DNA of 64,000 nucleotides from Paenibacillus sp. 37 (GTDB lineage Bacteria > Bacillota > Bacilli > Paenibacillales > Paenibacillaceae). Positions 17,724 to 30,006 of this stretch are shown in pieces. The stretch is taken from NCBI RefSeq assembly GCF_008386395.1, contig NZ_CP043761.1, positions 5,890,001-5,954,000 of the forward strand, written 5' to 3'. The translations under genes were made by a program, and so were the position numbers. Positions within the stretch are counted from its first letter, which is position 1. Every line of letters begins with the position of its first letter. The notes under the pieces are model-generated. The model worked only from the letters and a program-made list of their open reading frames with translations. It made no database searches and was not told where the DNA came from.

Positions 17724-18395
17724 CTACTCCTTTCTGTCATTGTTCAATTTCTGTCTTAAGCGCTCCAGTTCCTTATCCAGCGTGGAGGATGACATGTTTC
17801 CAGTTACTCCTGAACCATCTTGACCCATCCGCCGGATATCCCGGAGACTTTGTGCTTCATATTCGAGATCTGAGACTTGGTCATCCAGTCGGTTAAACAT
17901 ACGAGGTACATTCTGACCGTTGTGATTCCCTCTCTGGTTCATACGTTGTTGTAACTGAATCGTCTGCATACGAGCGTAGTAATATTGGCGTTTGCTGTAT
18001 ACATTCTGATATTCAACTTTCAACTGGTCGATCTGTTCATCCAGCTCCTGTAATGCCGCATAACTTTGTGCATACAATTCATTGTACTGTTCCATTTTTT
18101 CCTCGTGGAGGATTTTCTCCTGCAAGGCCAGCTTAGCGAGATGTTCTTCTCCTGCTTTGAGAGCCATGGAAGCCTGTTCTTCGCGTTTGTTCACCATACC
18201 TGCTGCCTGATCGGCTTGTTGTTTCATTTGTCTGGTATGACTTGCATATTGATGACGAAGTTTCTCGGCTTCACCGATGTCTTGGCGGGTCGAGACCAGA
18301 AACTGATCAATCAGTTTGACTGGGTCCTGACTTTGCTCCAAATGTTCGTTCAGATTGGCTACGGTAATATCCCGCATTCGACGAAATACACTCAT
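17724..18395 (-). CDS. PspA/IM30 family protein, second copy
   Basis: A 223-residue coiled-coil PspA/IM30 protein beginning MSVFRRMRDITVANLNEHLEQSQDPVKLIDQF. The long central helices are rich in Gln, Glu and Lys, and a flexible Gly/Asn stretch (near residue 150) separates the last helix. It is clearly diverged from the other PspA in the operon, so the two are paralogues, not a recent copy. It is expected at the inner face of the membrane during stress. Confidence 0.92.
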   Translation of the reverse strand: MSVFRRMRDITVANLNEHLEQSQDPVKLIDQFLVSTRQDIGEAEKLRHQYASHTRQMKQQADQAAGMVNKREEQASMALKAGEEHLAKLALQEKILHEEKMEQYNELYAQSYAALQELDEQIDQLKVEYQNVYSKRQYYYARMQTIQLQQRMNQRGNHNGQNVPRMFNRLDDQVSDLEYEAQSLRDIRRMGQDGSGVTGNMSSSTLDKELERLRQKLNNDRKE

Positions 18396-18430
18396 TATGT
18401 TCTGTCCCTCCTTTTCATAATCGTGAAAGC

Positions 18431-18739
18431 TTAGTACCGACCACGACGACTGCGGTTATTGCTTAGCATTGAGATACCAAAGATGATTAACCCGATCGCG
18501 ATGATCGGTCCGATCAACCATGCCAGTTTACCCATCAGTGAGATGATACCGATGATGAGAACAATCCAGCCAAGCATCACATTCCCTCGTTTGACTCCGT
18601 AGTATCCCAGTGCAATCATCAGGACCGGAATCAGATAACCCATTAAGTGTCCAAGAAGTGGAGTTAACTTTCCGAAGAGGAGTAGTGCACCCAGCGCAAT
18701 CAATACAATCGCCCAGCCATTTCCCTTATTCAATCTCAT
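18431..18739 (-). CDS. Small LiaI/LiaF-type membrane protein, first gene of the operon
   Basis: A 102-residue, strongly hydrophobic protein with four predicted helices and a basic C-terminus (NNRSRRGRY). The arrangement resembles the LiaI and LiaF membrane region found in envelope-stress loci; LiaI recruits LiaH in B. subtilis. It is the first gene of the run that ends with liaR, so it is likely under LiaR control. AAAGGGCGGTGA is upstream of the ATG. The exact function is inferred from position only. Confidence 0.75.
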   Translation of the reverse strand: MRLNKGNGWAIVLIALGALLLFGKLTPLLGHLMGYLIPVLMIALGYYGVKRGNVMLGWIVLIIGIISLMGKLAWLIGPIIAIGLIIFGISMLSNNRSRRGRY

Positions 18740-18846
18740 AATTGTTGTTCACCGCCCTTTCCATTCGTTTGTTTTAATGTTGAGTCATTTGTTCGTTTGT
18801 TTCTTGTTTTTTTGTTTCCGTGTTTCTTGTTTAACCTTATGTCCTT

Positions 18847-18890
18847 ATTCTAGGGGATTCTGCGACTTTTCAAAACAGACCGTGGACGGT
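18847..18890 (-). promoter_or_regulatory. Candidate promoter and operator of the lia-psp operon
   Basis: On the minus strand TTTTGA, 17 bases, then TAGAAT. Immediately upstream of the -35 is the palindrome ACCGT-CC-ACGGT. The position just upstream of a -35 fits an activator such as LiaR. The weak -35 also fits an activated promoter. The site has not been compared with known LiaR boxes. Confidence 0.4.
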
Positions 18891-19222
18891 TTTTCATCCT
18901 AGACTCAGGTCGGGGATCTAGTTGGACCTTTGACTGTCCCTGTATAAGACCAACGTTCCACCTAAGCTGAATAACACTCCAGATACCTTCTATTCCCCGT
19001 ATTCAGGCTACCCTTTAGCCGATATCGACCTGTAGAGAGAATAATGTCCATGTCTCTATTTACGTTCACACTGCAATTTCGTTCCTCATGATTCCGTATT
19101 GGATAGTCAGTCCAAGCCGTTTCTCTAGCCTTTTCTGCAAAGTCATCTATCAGCAATCCCTTATCTCTACTTCTATATCCCCCTGTGAAATTACTTATTT
19201 ATCCAAATAAACAAAATTTAGA

Positions 19223-19251
19223 TTGTTCTATATGTAAGCGTTTACTAAAAT
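19223..19251 (+). promoter_or_regulatory. Sigma-A promoter of AraC gene with overlapping cre box
   Basis: TTGTTC, 17 bases, TAAAAT. Within the spacer and touching the -10 is ATGTAAGCGTTTACT (19232-19246), which fits the CcpA catabolite-responsive consensus WTGNAANCGNWNNCW at every defined position. A cre site in this place normally represses. Confidence 0.7.
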
Positions 19252-19294
19252 AGAAAGTGTTACTATTTCTAATGTCAGGGGTGGAACTGAAACT

Positions 19295-21685
19295 GTGCGA
19301 CCAATCAGCTATCTCCATAAAATGATCATCTTCGGAATCCTGTTAAGCACCCTGCCCATTTTGTTAACGGGAATTGCCGCATTTATCTATTCATCAAACC
19401 AAACAGAGCTGCATCGTACACAGGCCAACAGACAGTTGCTGGAACAAATGCAATCCAACGTAGAGCACAAACTCGCTACAGTCAGTTATATGCTTGATCA
19501 GGCCGTTCGCTCTCCAGTAACCCTTCGTTCCCTGTCTGCTTCTTCTTCACTAGAAGGGAAAGGACCTTTGCTTGCCGACAAGCTACAGAGCGAATTTCAG
19601 AATATGAGGTCATGGGAGCCTTTGCTGGATATTACCCTGGTGAATCAATCCCAGAATTGGCTTATTGATCATGCCGGATTATATCGTAATACCGATTTTC
19701 CGCTGGCTCTTCCCATGAGGGAATTGATATCGGATACGTTAACTTCTGGATGGCAGCTCTCCCCTTCATCGGTGTTCAGCAATGATGAGCGTTCACCCGG
19801 TACAGGCTGTATTTATCATATTGCCCTAGCGAGGTCTATTCCGAATCTGAATACGTCTTCTGATGCTGCCCTGATTGCGGGAATTCCTGCTTGCTCTTTG
19901 CAAAATACACGAGGAGAAGCCTCCTTAGGAAATGCTGCCTCAGGACTGATCATTATGAATCGGGAACAACGTATCTTGGTCCATCCCGATCCTGTATACA
20001 TTGGACAACCGCTGTCTGCCATTGGATTACAGGATCGGGATACAGAAGCCAACATAACCAAACTATCACCCATCACATTTTCAACAGGTTTTGAAAACCG
20101 AGAAGTGAAGATCGACGATACACATTATACTCTGACGTATAGCCCTTCTACCTTAAAAGGATGGACTTATGTTCTAATCTCACCTACCAATATTCTGACA
20201 CAAGAATATATCGATATCGGATTACACACCTTGTATATCAGTATCTTCTTACTTTTACTTTCATTATTACTCGCCTGGCTCGGCTCCAAGCGAATGCATG
20301 TCCCGATTCGTAAACTTTTAACCCAACTTGGTGACAACCACCTGTCCAAAGAAGGAAACACGGTAGCTCAGCAATCACCACCATTTTCTGATGAGTTCGA
20401 ACAAATCAGGGCAGGGGTCTCACAATTATCTGCCTCTCGGTCCCAATTAGAGAACACACTTAATGTGCATCTGTTGCAGATTCGCAATCATTTTATGATG
20501 AATCTGTTCCAGGGTAAGATCCCTGTTCATACTCTTCATGACACCTTGCATGAATATGGCTACACACATCAGGTTCGGGAATGGCAACAAATTGCTGTTA
20601 TTACACTACAGGCCGATCTTGTTAATCATACAAAATATAGAGCTAGTGATCGTGATCTCTTATTATTCGCTATTCAAAATATATTGGAGGAAACGGTTGT
20701 GCATAACCAACAATTGCTTCCCATTGTGCTGGAACATACGGTAGTCACGGTGATTGGGACCGTTGAACAGGATCAGTTTATTTTTTCACAGCAGCTATAT
20801 GTATTAACAGATCAGTTACAACAACAGATGGATAAGATTCTAGCTCTTCAAGTCAGTATAGGATTCAGCCAGCCGCACAGCTCTCTACATCACATCCCTC
20901 AAGCTTATACAGAAGCCATGGAAGCATTGAGGCATCGGATGAAGCTGGGAACAGGCATTATTTTTCAATATGAGAACATAGATCATTACGCTCCCACTTG
21001 GTCCATGACCTACCCGGAATCATTGGAATATTCGTTGATCCAAGCTATTCAAAGCGCGGACGAAGTTCAGTCCTCTGCTCTTCTGCAACAACTGCTTGAA
21101 GTGATCTTTGGTATGGAGGTTACACCCGAGGAGTATGAGGTGGCTCTTACGAGGCTACTCACGCATATTTTGCAAATGACTCAGGAATCCGGCATACGAC
21201 TCGGACAGTTCTCCCAAGGTCGTGGCTCGATGTTTCATGAACTTCATGGTTTGCAGTACGCTGCTGAAGTTGAGGAGTGGTTTAACCATCAAGTCATCTT
21301 GCCCGTCATTCAGGTTTTTAAAGCGAGACAATATGCCCAGTATCAGCATATATCTGAGAAAATGATTGCCATGATCCATCAAGATTATGATAAGGATCTG
21401 ACGCTTGAGGAATGTGCTGTTAAGCTTCACTACAATGCCAACTACTTGAGTAGTGTTTTCCGCAAAGAGACAGGCTGTGCATTTAGTGAATATCTTACCA
21501 AGTACCGATTTAATATCGCTAAAAAATGGCTGGACGAAAGTGAGCTAACCGTTAAAGATATCGCAGCACGACTTCGGTACAACAATCCGCAAAATTTTAT
21601 CCGATCATTCCGTAAATGGGAAGGAATCACCCCCGGCCAGTATCGGGAGCGTAAGCAGAAAGCAGAAGTGTCGAACAGAAATTAG
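19295..21685 (+). CDS. AraC-family regulator with membrane sensor domain
   Basis: A 796-residue one-component or hybrid regulator. One membrane helix spans residues about 12-30, an extracellular sensor region runs to about 300, and a second helix (ISIFLLLLSLLLAWLG) follows. A long cytoplasmic linker leads to a C-terminal AraC DNA-binding pair: DKDLTLEECAVKLHYNANYLSSVF and KDIAARLRYNNPQNFIRSFRKWEG. This layout is common in Paenibacillus regulators of carbohydrate uptake. The start is a GTG with GGGGTGG upstream. No transporter or glycosidase gene lies beside it, so the regulated target is unknown. The overlapping cre box suggests catabolite repression. Confidence 0.9.
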   Translation: MRPISYLHKMIIFGILLSTLPILLTGIAAFIYSSNQTELHRTQANRQLLEQMQSNVEHKLATVSYMLDQAVRSPVTLRSLSASSSLEGKGPLLADKLQSEFQNMRSWEPLLDITLVNQSQNWLIDHAGLYRNTDFPLALPMRELISDTLTSGWQLSPSSVFSNDERSPGTGCIYHIALARSIPNLNTSSDAALIAGIPACSLQNTRGEASLGNAASGLIIMNREQRILVHPDPVYIGQPLSAIGLQDRDTEANITKLSPITFSTGFENREVKIDDTHYTLTYSPSTLKGWTYVLISPTNILTQEYIDIGLHTLYISIFLLLLSLLLAWLGSKRMHVPIRKLLTQLGDNHLSKEGNTVAQQSPPFSDEFEQIRAGVSQLSASRSQLENTLNVHLLQIRNHFMMNLFQGKIPVHTLHDTLHEYGYTHQVREWQQIAVITLQADLVNHTKYRASDRDLLLFAIQNILEETVVHNQQLLPIVLEHTVVTVIGTVEQDQFIFSQQLYVLTDQLQQQMDKILALQVSIGFSQPHSSLHHIPQAYTEAMEALRHRMKLGTGIIFQYENIDHYAPTWSMTYPESLEYSLIQAIQSADEVQSSALLQQLLEVIFGMEVTPEEYEVALTRLLTHILQMTQESGIRLGQFSQGRGSMFHELHGLQYAAEVEEWFNHQVILPVIQVFKARQYAQYQHISEKMIAMIHQDYDKDLTLEECAVKLHYNANYLSSVFRKETGCAFSEYLTKYRFNIAKKWLDESELTVKDIAARLRYNNPQNFIRSFRKWEGITPGQYRERKQKAEVSNRN

Positions 21686-21850
21686 ACAAGGAGCACGATA
21701 GTAAGTCGTACTCCTTCGGCCAGCTTGGACACCGCTCCATATAGCTCCCCGAACAGGGCTCGGACCTGTGACAACTCGATTAACCGTCGAGTGCTCTACC
21801 AACTGAGAGATCCGGGAATGTACTTCAGAGATCATTCTCTGAAAACAAGG
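21680..21850 (-). pseudogene. Decayed tRNA-Ser/tRNA-Asn fragment
   Basis: On the minus strand 21742-21817 copies tRNA-Asn(GTT) at 24616-24691. The anticodon arm is intact, but there are changes in the acceptor stem (a G-G mismatch), the D stem, the T loop (TTC to TCC) and the 3' CCA (now CTA). Beyond it (21680-21740) is the 5' half of tRNA-Ser(GGA), up to and including a mutated anticodon arm and then cut off. On the other side about 30 bases match the leader that follows 23S in the true operon. So it is one displaced piece of the rrn-trn junction, now non-functional. Confidence 0.85.
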
Positions 21851-21931
21851 TCTGTGTTTTGTTTTTCGTTGTCTCGAACATCTCTAAATAAACGAGGGTC
21901 TGGTTCAAAGCGATCGACAAATTAGTGGCTT

Positions 21932-21962
21932 CAAAAAGAGGGAGCACATAACCTGCTCCCTT
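21932..21962 (-). terminator. Terminator downstream of the methyltransferase gene
   Basis: Perfect arms GGGAGCA/TGCTCCC with a seven-base loop and a T-run on the minus strand. It lies about 155 bases past the methyltransferase stop. The rest of the 21851-22118 gap shows no gene. Confidence 0.65.
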
Positions 21963-22118
21963 CACTTACAACTTTACTTCTACAATCTTAACATCATATG
22001 TTTCAACCGTTCATCTCTTTGCGCAGTGTTGTGATGCTTCCTAGTGTCATCTTAGACGTTAGACTACATTGTCCATCTCAATTCCTTATTATCAGTACAC
22101 TTGCCAAGCGTATGCGAT

Positions 22119-23045
22119 TTATCGCTTATCCTTAGTACGAACTGTTTTCATATTTGGCTGTTCAAGTTGAATTAGAATTTTACCAAACCTTGCTCCACGT
22201 GAGAAGGTCACCGTACTATCCTTGTACGTATCGCTAATGTAATTCTCAGCCAATCTGAGGGAATCTTCATTCGATGGTAACTCATACGTACTAAGCCATT
22301 CTGGCAGCTTTTCGATAATCTCTTCCACCGGTACTTCAAATGAGTTAACTTCTCTCGTAATGATCATCGTATAAGAATACCCCTTCAAATACAGCAACTG
22401 TTGGATATACCCCATATCACCGGCCTTGTATGAAGAAGTTACCCCCAGTACATCCTTAAGTTCATCCATTAGTGTGTGTTCCTTCTGTCCCGCCATAGTA
22501 CTTATATACACATACTTCCGGGCGCAATTGATCGCCTGCTCAATCGTTTCCCAATCCGACATCGCCGGACACATGGATGCAAATGCAAAGTCATATTTCT
22601 TCTCCCAGCCTTTATCCTGAATAGAGATTTCCTCATATCGTTCGTTTACGATTTCGATTTTGGATTCAAGTGCTGGAGGTATCGTCTCTTTCATAAAGGA
22701 GACAAGCAACTCAGAAGGCTCAACTGCTGTCACATTTGCCCCCTTTTCCGCAAAAGGAATGGTAAATATGCCTGAGGCCGCTCCAATGTCCAAAATGGAT
22801 AACCCTGCGAATTCCACACCCTGGTTTTCAATCCAGCCCATAATACGTTCAGAACGCTGCTTTCCTTCTTCGGTAAACGACTGTGCATGATAATCCCTGG
22901 CCCACCGCTCAAATGCTTCTTCTGTATTAAAGGTAGTGCTTTTCTTCTCATATTTTGAAATTCTCGGGCGGTTCTTCCATGCCTCTTCCCATACAGAAAG
23001 ATCAAATAACAGATCGGTATCCGTTACATTTTTTCCAGTAGTCAC
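22119..23045 (-). CDS. Class I SAM-dependent methyltransferase
   Basis: A 308-residue methyltransferase. The SAM-binding motif ILDIGAASGIFTIPFAEKG is near residue 84, with VEPSE as the acidic loop and FAFASMCPAM as a post-motif. The C-terminal 100 residues are of no known type. The gene begins with GTG, with GAGGAG upstream. It stands alone between the tRNA block and the tRNA remnant, which suggests insertion into a duplicated tRNA region. The substrate is unknown. Confidence 0.85.
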   Translation of the reverse strand: MTTGKNVTDTDLLFDLSVWEEAWKNRPRISKYEKKSTTFNTEEAFERWARDYHAQSFTEEGKQRSERIMGWIENQGVEFAGLSILDIGAASGIFTIPFAEKGANVTAVEPSELLVSFMKETIPPALESKIEIVNERYEEISIQDKGWEKKYDFAFASMCPAMSDWETIEQAINCARKYVYISTMAGQKEHTLMDELKDVLGVTSSYKAGDMGYIQQLLYLKGYSYTMIITREVNSFEVPVEEIIEKLPEWLSTYELPSNEDSLRLAENYISDTYKDSTVTFSRGARFGKILIQLEQPNMKTVRTKDKR

Positions 23046-23163
23046 TATGCTTCACTCCTCTATAATTGAAGACTTCAATTATCTACAATATACTTAATTA
23101 AATCATACGTCAATCTTTATTAACGTCCAACTATCCTTACAATACAAAAAATCAATTTATATA

Positions 23164-23210
23164 AAATAAAAATAGCCCTACACATTGCATAAGCAACATG
23201 TAGGGCTATT
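23164..23210 (-). terminator. Terminator of the rRNA-tRNA operon
   Basis: Arms AATAGCCCTACA/TGTAGGGCTATT, then a T-rich run on the minus strand. Located just beyond the last tRNA (Leu), it marks the end of the operon. Confidence 0.85.
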
Positions 23211-23215
23211 CAATA

Positions 23216-23294
23216 TACCGGCGAGAGGACTCGAACCTCCACGGTTTCCCACTCGATTTTGAGTCGAGCGCGTCTGCCATTCCGCCACGCCGGC
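23216..23294 (-). tRNA. tRNA-Leu(CAA)
   Basis: Last of fifteen tRNAs. The anticodon loop is CTCAAAA, with a short type II variable arm. The CCA end is not encoded (TATT follows the A73), and the G1 pairs with a U72. Confidence 0.9.
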
Positions 23295-23300
23295 ATATGC

Positions 23301-23374
23301 TGGAGGCGCCACCCAGATTCGAACTGGGGATAAAGCTTTTGCAGAGCTGTGCCTTACCACTTGGCTATGGCGCC
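23301..23374 (-). tRNA. tRNA-Cys(GCA)
   Basis: Cloverleaf with anticodon loop CTGCAAA and an encoded CCA end. The acceptor stem GGCGCC/GGCGCC is nearly perfect. Confidence 0.92.
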
Positions 23375-23380
23375 ATATTT

Positions 23381-23455
23381 TGGAGCGGACGACGGGAATC
23401 GAACCCGCGACCCTCGCCTTGGCAAGGCGATGCTCTACCGCTGAGCCACGTCCGC
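23381..23455 (-). tRNA. tRNA-Gly(GCC)
   Basis: Anticodon loop TTGCCAA, TTCGA T loop, encoded CCA. Confidence 0.92.
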
Positions 23456-23459
23456 ATAA

Positions 23460-23534
23460 TGGCTGGGGATATAGGATTTGAACCTATGCATGACGGAGTC
23501 AAAGTCCGTTGCCTTACCGCTTGGCTAATCCCCA
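23460..23534 (-). tRNA. tRNA-Gln(TTG)
   Basis: Anticodon loop CTTTGAC, T loop TTCAAAT, encoded CCA. It begins TGGGGAT as usual for Gln. Confidence 0.92.
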
Positions 23535-23556
23535 ATAAAAAATGAAAAAACAAAGG

Positions 23557-23630
23557 GGCGATCGAGGGGAATTGAACCCCCGAATGCCGGATCCACAAAC
23601 CGGTGCGTTAACCACTTCGCCACGATCGCC
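23557..23630 (-). tRNA. tRNA-His(GTG)
   Basis: Anticodon loop TTGTGGA. The extra 5' G(-1) pairs with C73, the His identity mark. After C73 the genome reads CCT, so CCA is not encoded. Confidence 0.9.
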
Positions 23631-23657
23631 ACAAAAGGTTATTTTCTAAAAGATAAT

Positions 23658-23731
23658 TGGCAGGGGCAGCAGGAATTGAACCCACACCAACGGTTTTGGA
23701 GACCGTTGTTCTACCTTTAAACTATGCCCCT
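23658..23731 (-). tRNA. tRNA-Trp(CCA)
   Basis: Anticodon loop CTCCAAA; acceptor AGGGGCA/TGCCCCT; CCA encoded. Confidence 0.92.
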
Positions 23732-23737
23732 AAAAAC

Positions 23738-23823
23738 TGGTGGAGGATGATGGATTCGAACCACCGAACCCGTACGGGAGCAGATTTACAGTCTGATGCG
23801 TTTGGCCACTTCGCTAATCCTCC
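23738..23823 (-). tRNA. tRNA-Tyr(GTA)
   Basis: Type II tRNA with a long variable arm; anticodon loop CTGTAAA; CCA encoded. Confidence 0.92.
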
Positions 23824-23832
23824 AGGATTACA

Positions 23833-23908
<76 letters not shown>

Positions 23909-23928
23909 ATATTAAATTGTTTTAAAAA

Positions 23929-24004
<76 letters not shown>

Positions 24005-24099
24005 ATAATAAAGTCTAATCTTAATTCCTTACACTTTATATAGGGCATCAGTGCCATACAGCAGATGTAGTGAACAGTTTGCCTCATGTAAAGATTAAA

Positions 24100-24177
24100 T
24101 GGCGGAACCGACGGGATTCGAACCCGCGATCTCCTGCGTGACAGGCAGGCATGTTAGGCCAACTACACCACGGTTCC
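24100..24177 (-). tRNA. tRNA-Asp(GTC)
   Basis: Anticodon loop CTGTCAC; acceptor GGAACCG; CCA encoded. Confidence 0.92.
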
Positions 24178-24204
24178 AGATCACTTTCTCAAAGGAAAGT
24201 ATGA

Positions 24205-24278
<74 letters not shown>

Positions 24279-24295
24279 TCGTTATAAAGTTTATA

Positions 24296-24371
24296 TGGTG
24301 GAGGCTGAGGGGATCGAACCCCCGACCCTCTGCTTGTAAGGCAGATGCTCTCCCAGCTGAGCTAAGCCTCC
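24296..24371 (-). tRNA. tRNA-Val(TAC)
   Basis: Anticodon loop CTTACAA; CCA encoded. A promoter-like pair lies immediately upstream (see 24388-24417). Confidence 0.92.
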
Positions 24372-24387
24372 GAACAACACATTTATG

Positions 24388-24417
24388 ATCATACCATAAT
24401 CTTGTTGTAAAAATCAA
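24388..24417 (-). promoter_or_regulatory. Possible internal promoter in the tRNA cluster
   Basis: On the minus strand TTGATT, 18 bases, TATGAT. It lies between tRNA-Glu and tRNA-Val, directly after a hairpin AACTTCT/AGAAGTT, and could start a shorter transcript of the last twelve tRNAs. Confidence 0.4.
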
Positions 24418-24439
24418 CTTCTTTTTTGAGAAGTTATTA

Positions 24440-24511
24440 TGACCCGTAGGGGATTCGAACCCCTGTTACCTCCGTGAAAGGGAGGTGTCTTAACCCCTTG
24501 ACCAACGGGCC
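24440..24511 (-). tRNA. tRNA-Glu(TTC)
   Basis: Anticodon loop CTTTCAC. The CCA end is not encoded (TAA follows A73). Confidence 0.92.
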
Positions 24512-24520
24512 TTAATATTA

Positions 24521-24612
24521 TGGCGGAGAGAGAGGGATTCGAACCCTCGAGACGCTTGTGACGCCTACACGATTTCCAATCGTGCTCCTTCGGCCAGCTC
24601 GGACACCTCTCC
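24521..24612 (-). tRNA. tRNA-Ser(GGA)
   Basis: Type II tRNA with a long variable arm; anticodon loop TTGGAAA; CCA encoded. Its 5' half is copied in the decayed fragment near 21700. Confidence 0.92.
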
Positions 24613-24615
24613 ATA

Positions 24616-24691
24616 TGGCTCCCCGAACAGGGCTCGAACCTGTGACAACTCGATTAACAGTCGAGTGCTCTACCAACTGAGCTATCAGGGA
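24616..24691 (-). tRNA. tRNA-Asn(GTT)
   Basis: First tRNA after 23S. Anticodon loop CTGTTAA; acceptor TCCCTGA/TCGGGGA; CCA encoded. A decayed copy lies at 21742-21817. Confidence 0.93.
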
Positions 24692-24760
24692 ATATGCTTC
24701 AGAGATCGTTCTCTGAAAACTAGATTCGAAACGAAACATGCGAATTATCACTTGCTAATT

Positions 24761-29551
<4,791 letters not shown>

Positions 29552-29761
29552 AGTATTGAAAAGAGCGATAAGCTCATTTTGAATCTGACGAGATTAAAAA
29601 TCTCATTTGTGCTCCAGTCGATTCAAGCCAAGGCTTGTCTCAACTTTCGCGTTCATTCTGCAAGCAGAATGTTTACTCACTCGTTGTTCAGTTTTCAAAG
29701 ATCAAACACGGTTTGTTTCACTTCATTTTCGTCTCAACCAAGTTTCGGCGGCGACTTAAAT

Positions 29762-29791
29762 AATGTAACACATTTCGTTTGTTTTCGTCAA
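29762..29791 (-). promoter_or_regulatory. rRNA promoter P2
   Basis: On the minus strand TTGACG, 18 bases, TACATT. It resembles the upstream P1, a tandem arrangement typical of rRNA operons. Confidence 0.8.
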
Positions 29792-29889
29792 GAAATTTTT
29801 TAATTTCTTTTTTGAAGCTTTAGTTCTTCACTTTTCCTCTGAAGAATTTATCGTTTGTTGACGATAATCTCGTTTGAGGAACGAAATAT

Positions 29890-29919
29890 AATGTATCATA
29901 TATCATGAATGAGAGTCAA
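29890..29919 (-). promoter_or_regulatory. rRNA promoter P1
   Basis: On the minus strand TTGACT, 18 bases, TACATT, in an AT-rich region. The rest of 29552-29945 is leader with a 16S processing arm (29671-29696) and a small hairpin at 29655-29671. Confidence 0.8.
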
Positions 29920-29945
29920 CATCTTTTTATAAATTATTAAACAAA

Positions 29946-29971
29946 CAAAAAAGGAAGGTTTCCCCTCCCTT
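29946..29971 (-). terminator. Terminator after ygxA
   Basis: Arms AAGGGAGG/CCTTCCTT (one mismatch) followed by T residues on the minus strand. It lies between ygxA and the rRNA promoters. Confidence 0.7.
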
Positions 29972-30006
29972 ATGTGATCAATATAACGTCAGGCTTCGGG
30001 AGGAGG

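Larger units (their letters stand above)
18740..19294. other. Divergent promoter region between lia-psp operon and AraC gene
   Basis: A 555-base gap between divergent genes. The left third holds the candidate operon promoter and palindrome (see 18847-18890), and the right end holds a cre-overlapped promoter. The centre, about 18960-19180, shows no convincing gene: a minus-strand frame of 64 codons lacks a ribosome site and homology. Confidence 0.7.

Noticed and set aside
18962..19156. A 64-codon minus-strand frame in the lia-AraC gap
   Set aside because: No ribosome site, no homology, and it would lie upstream of the operon promoter.
21700..21717. The hairpin after the AraC gene as a standard Rho-independent terminator
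   Set aside because: No T-run follows the stem.
24005..24099. A 5S rRNA or additional tRNA in the largest gap of the tRNA cluster
   Set aside because: The 95 bases do not contain 5S-type conserved sequence and are too short for a full 5S.
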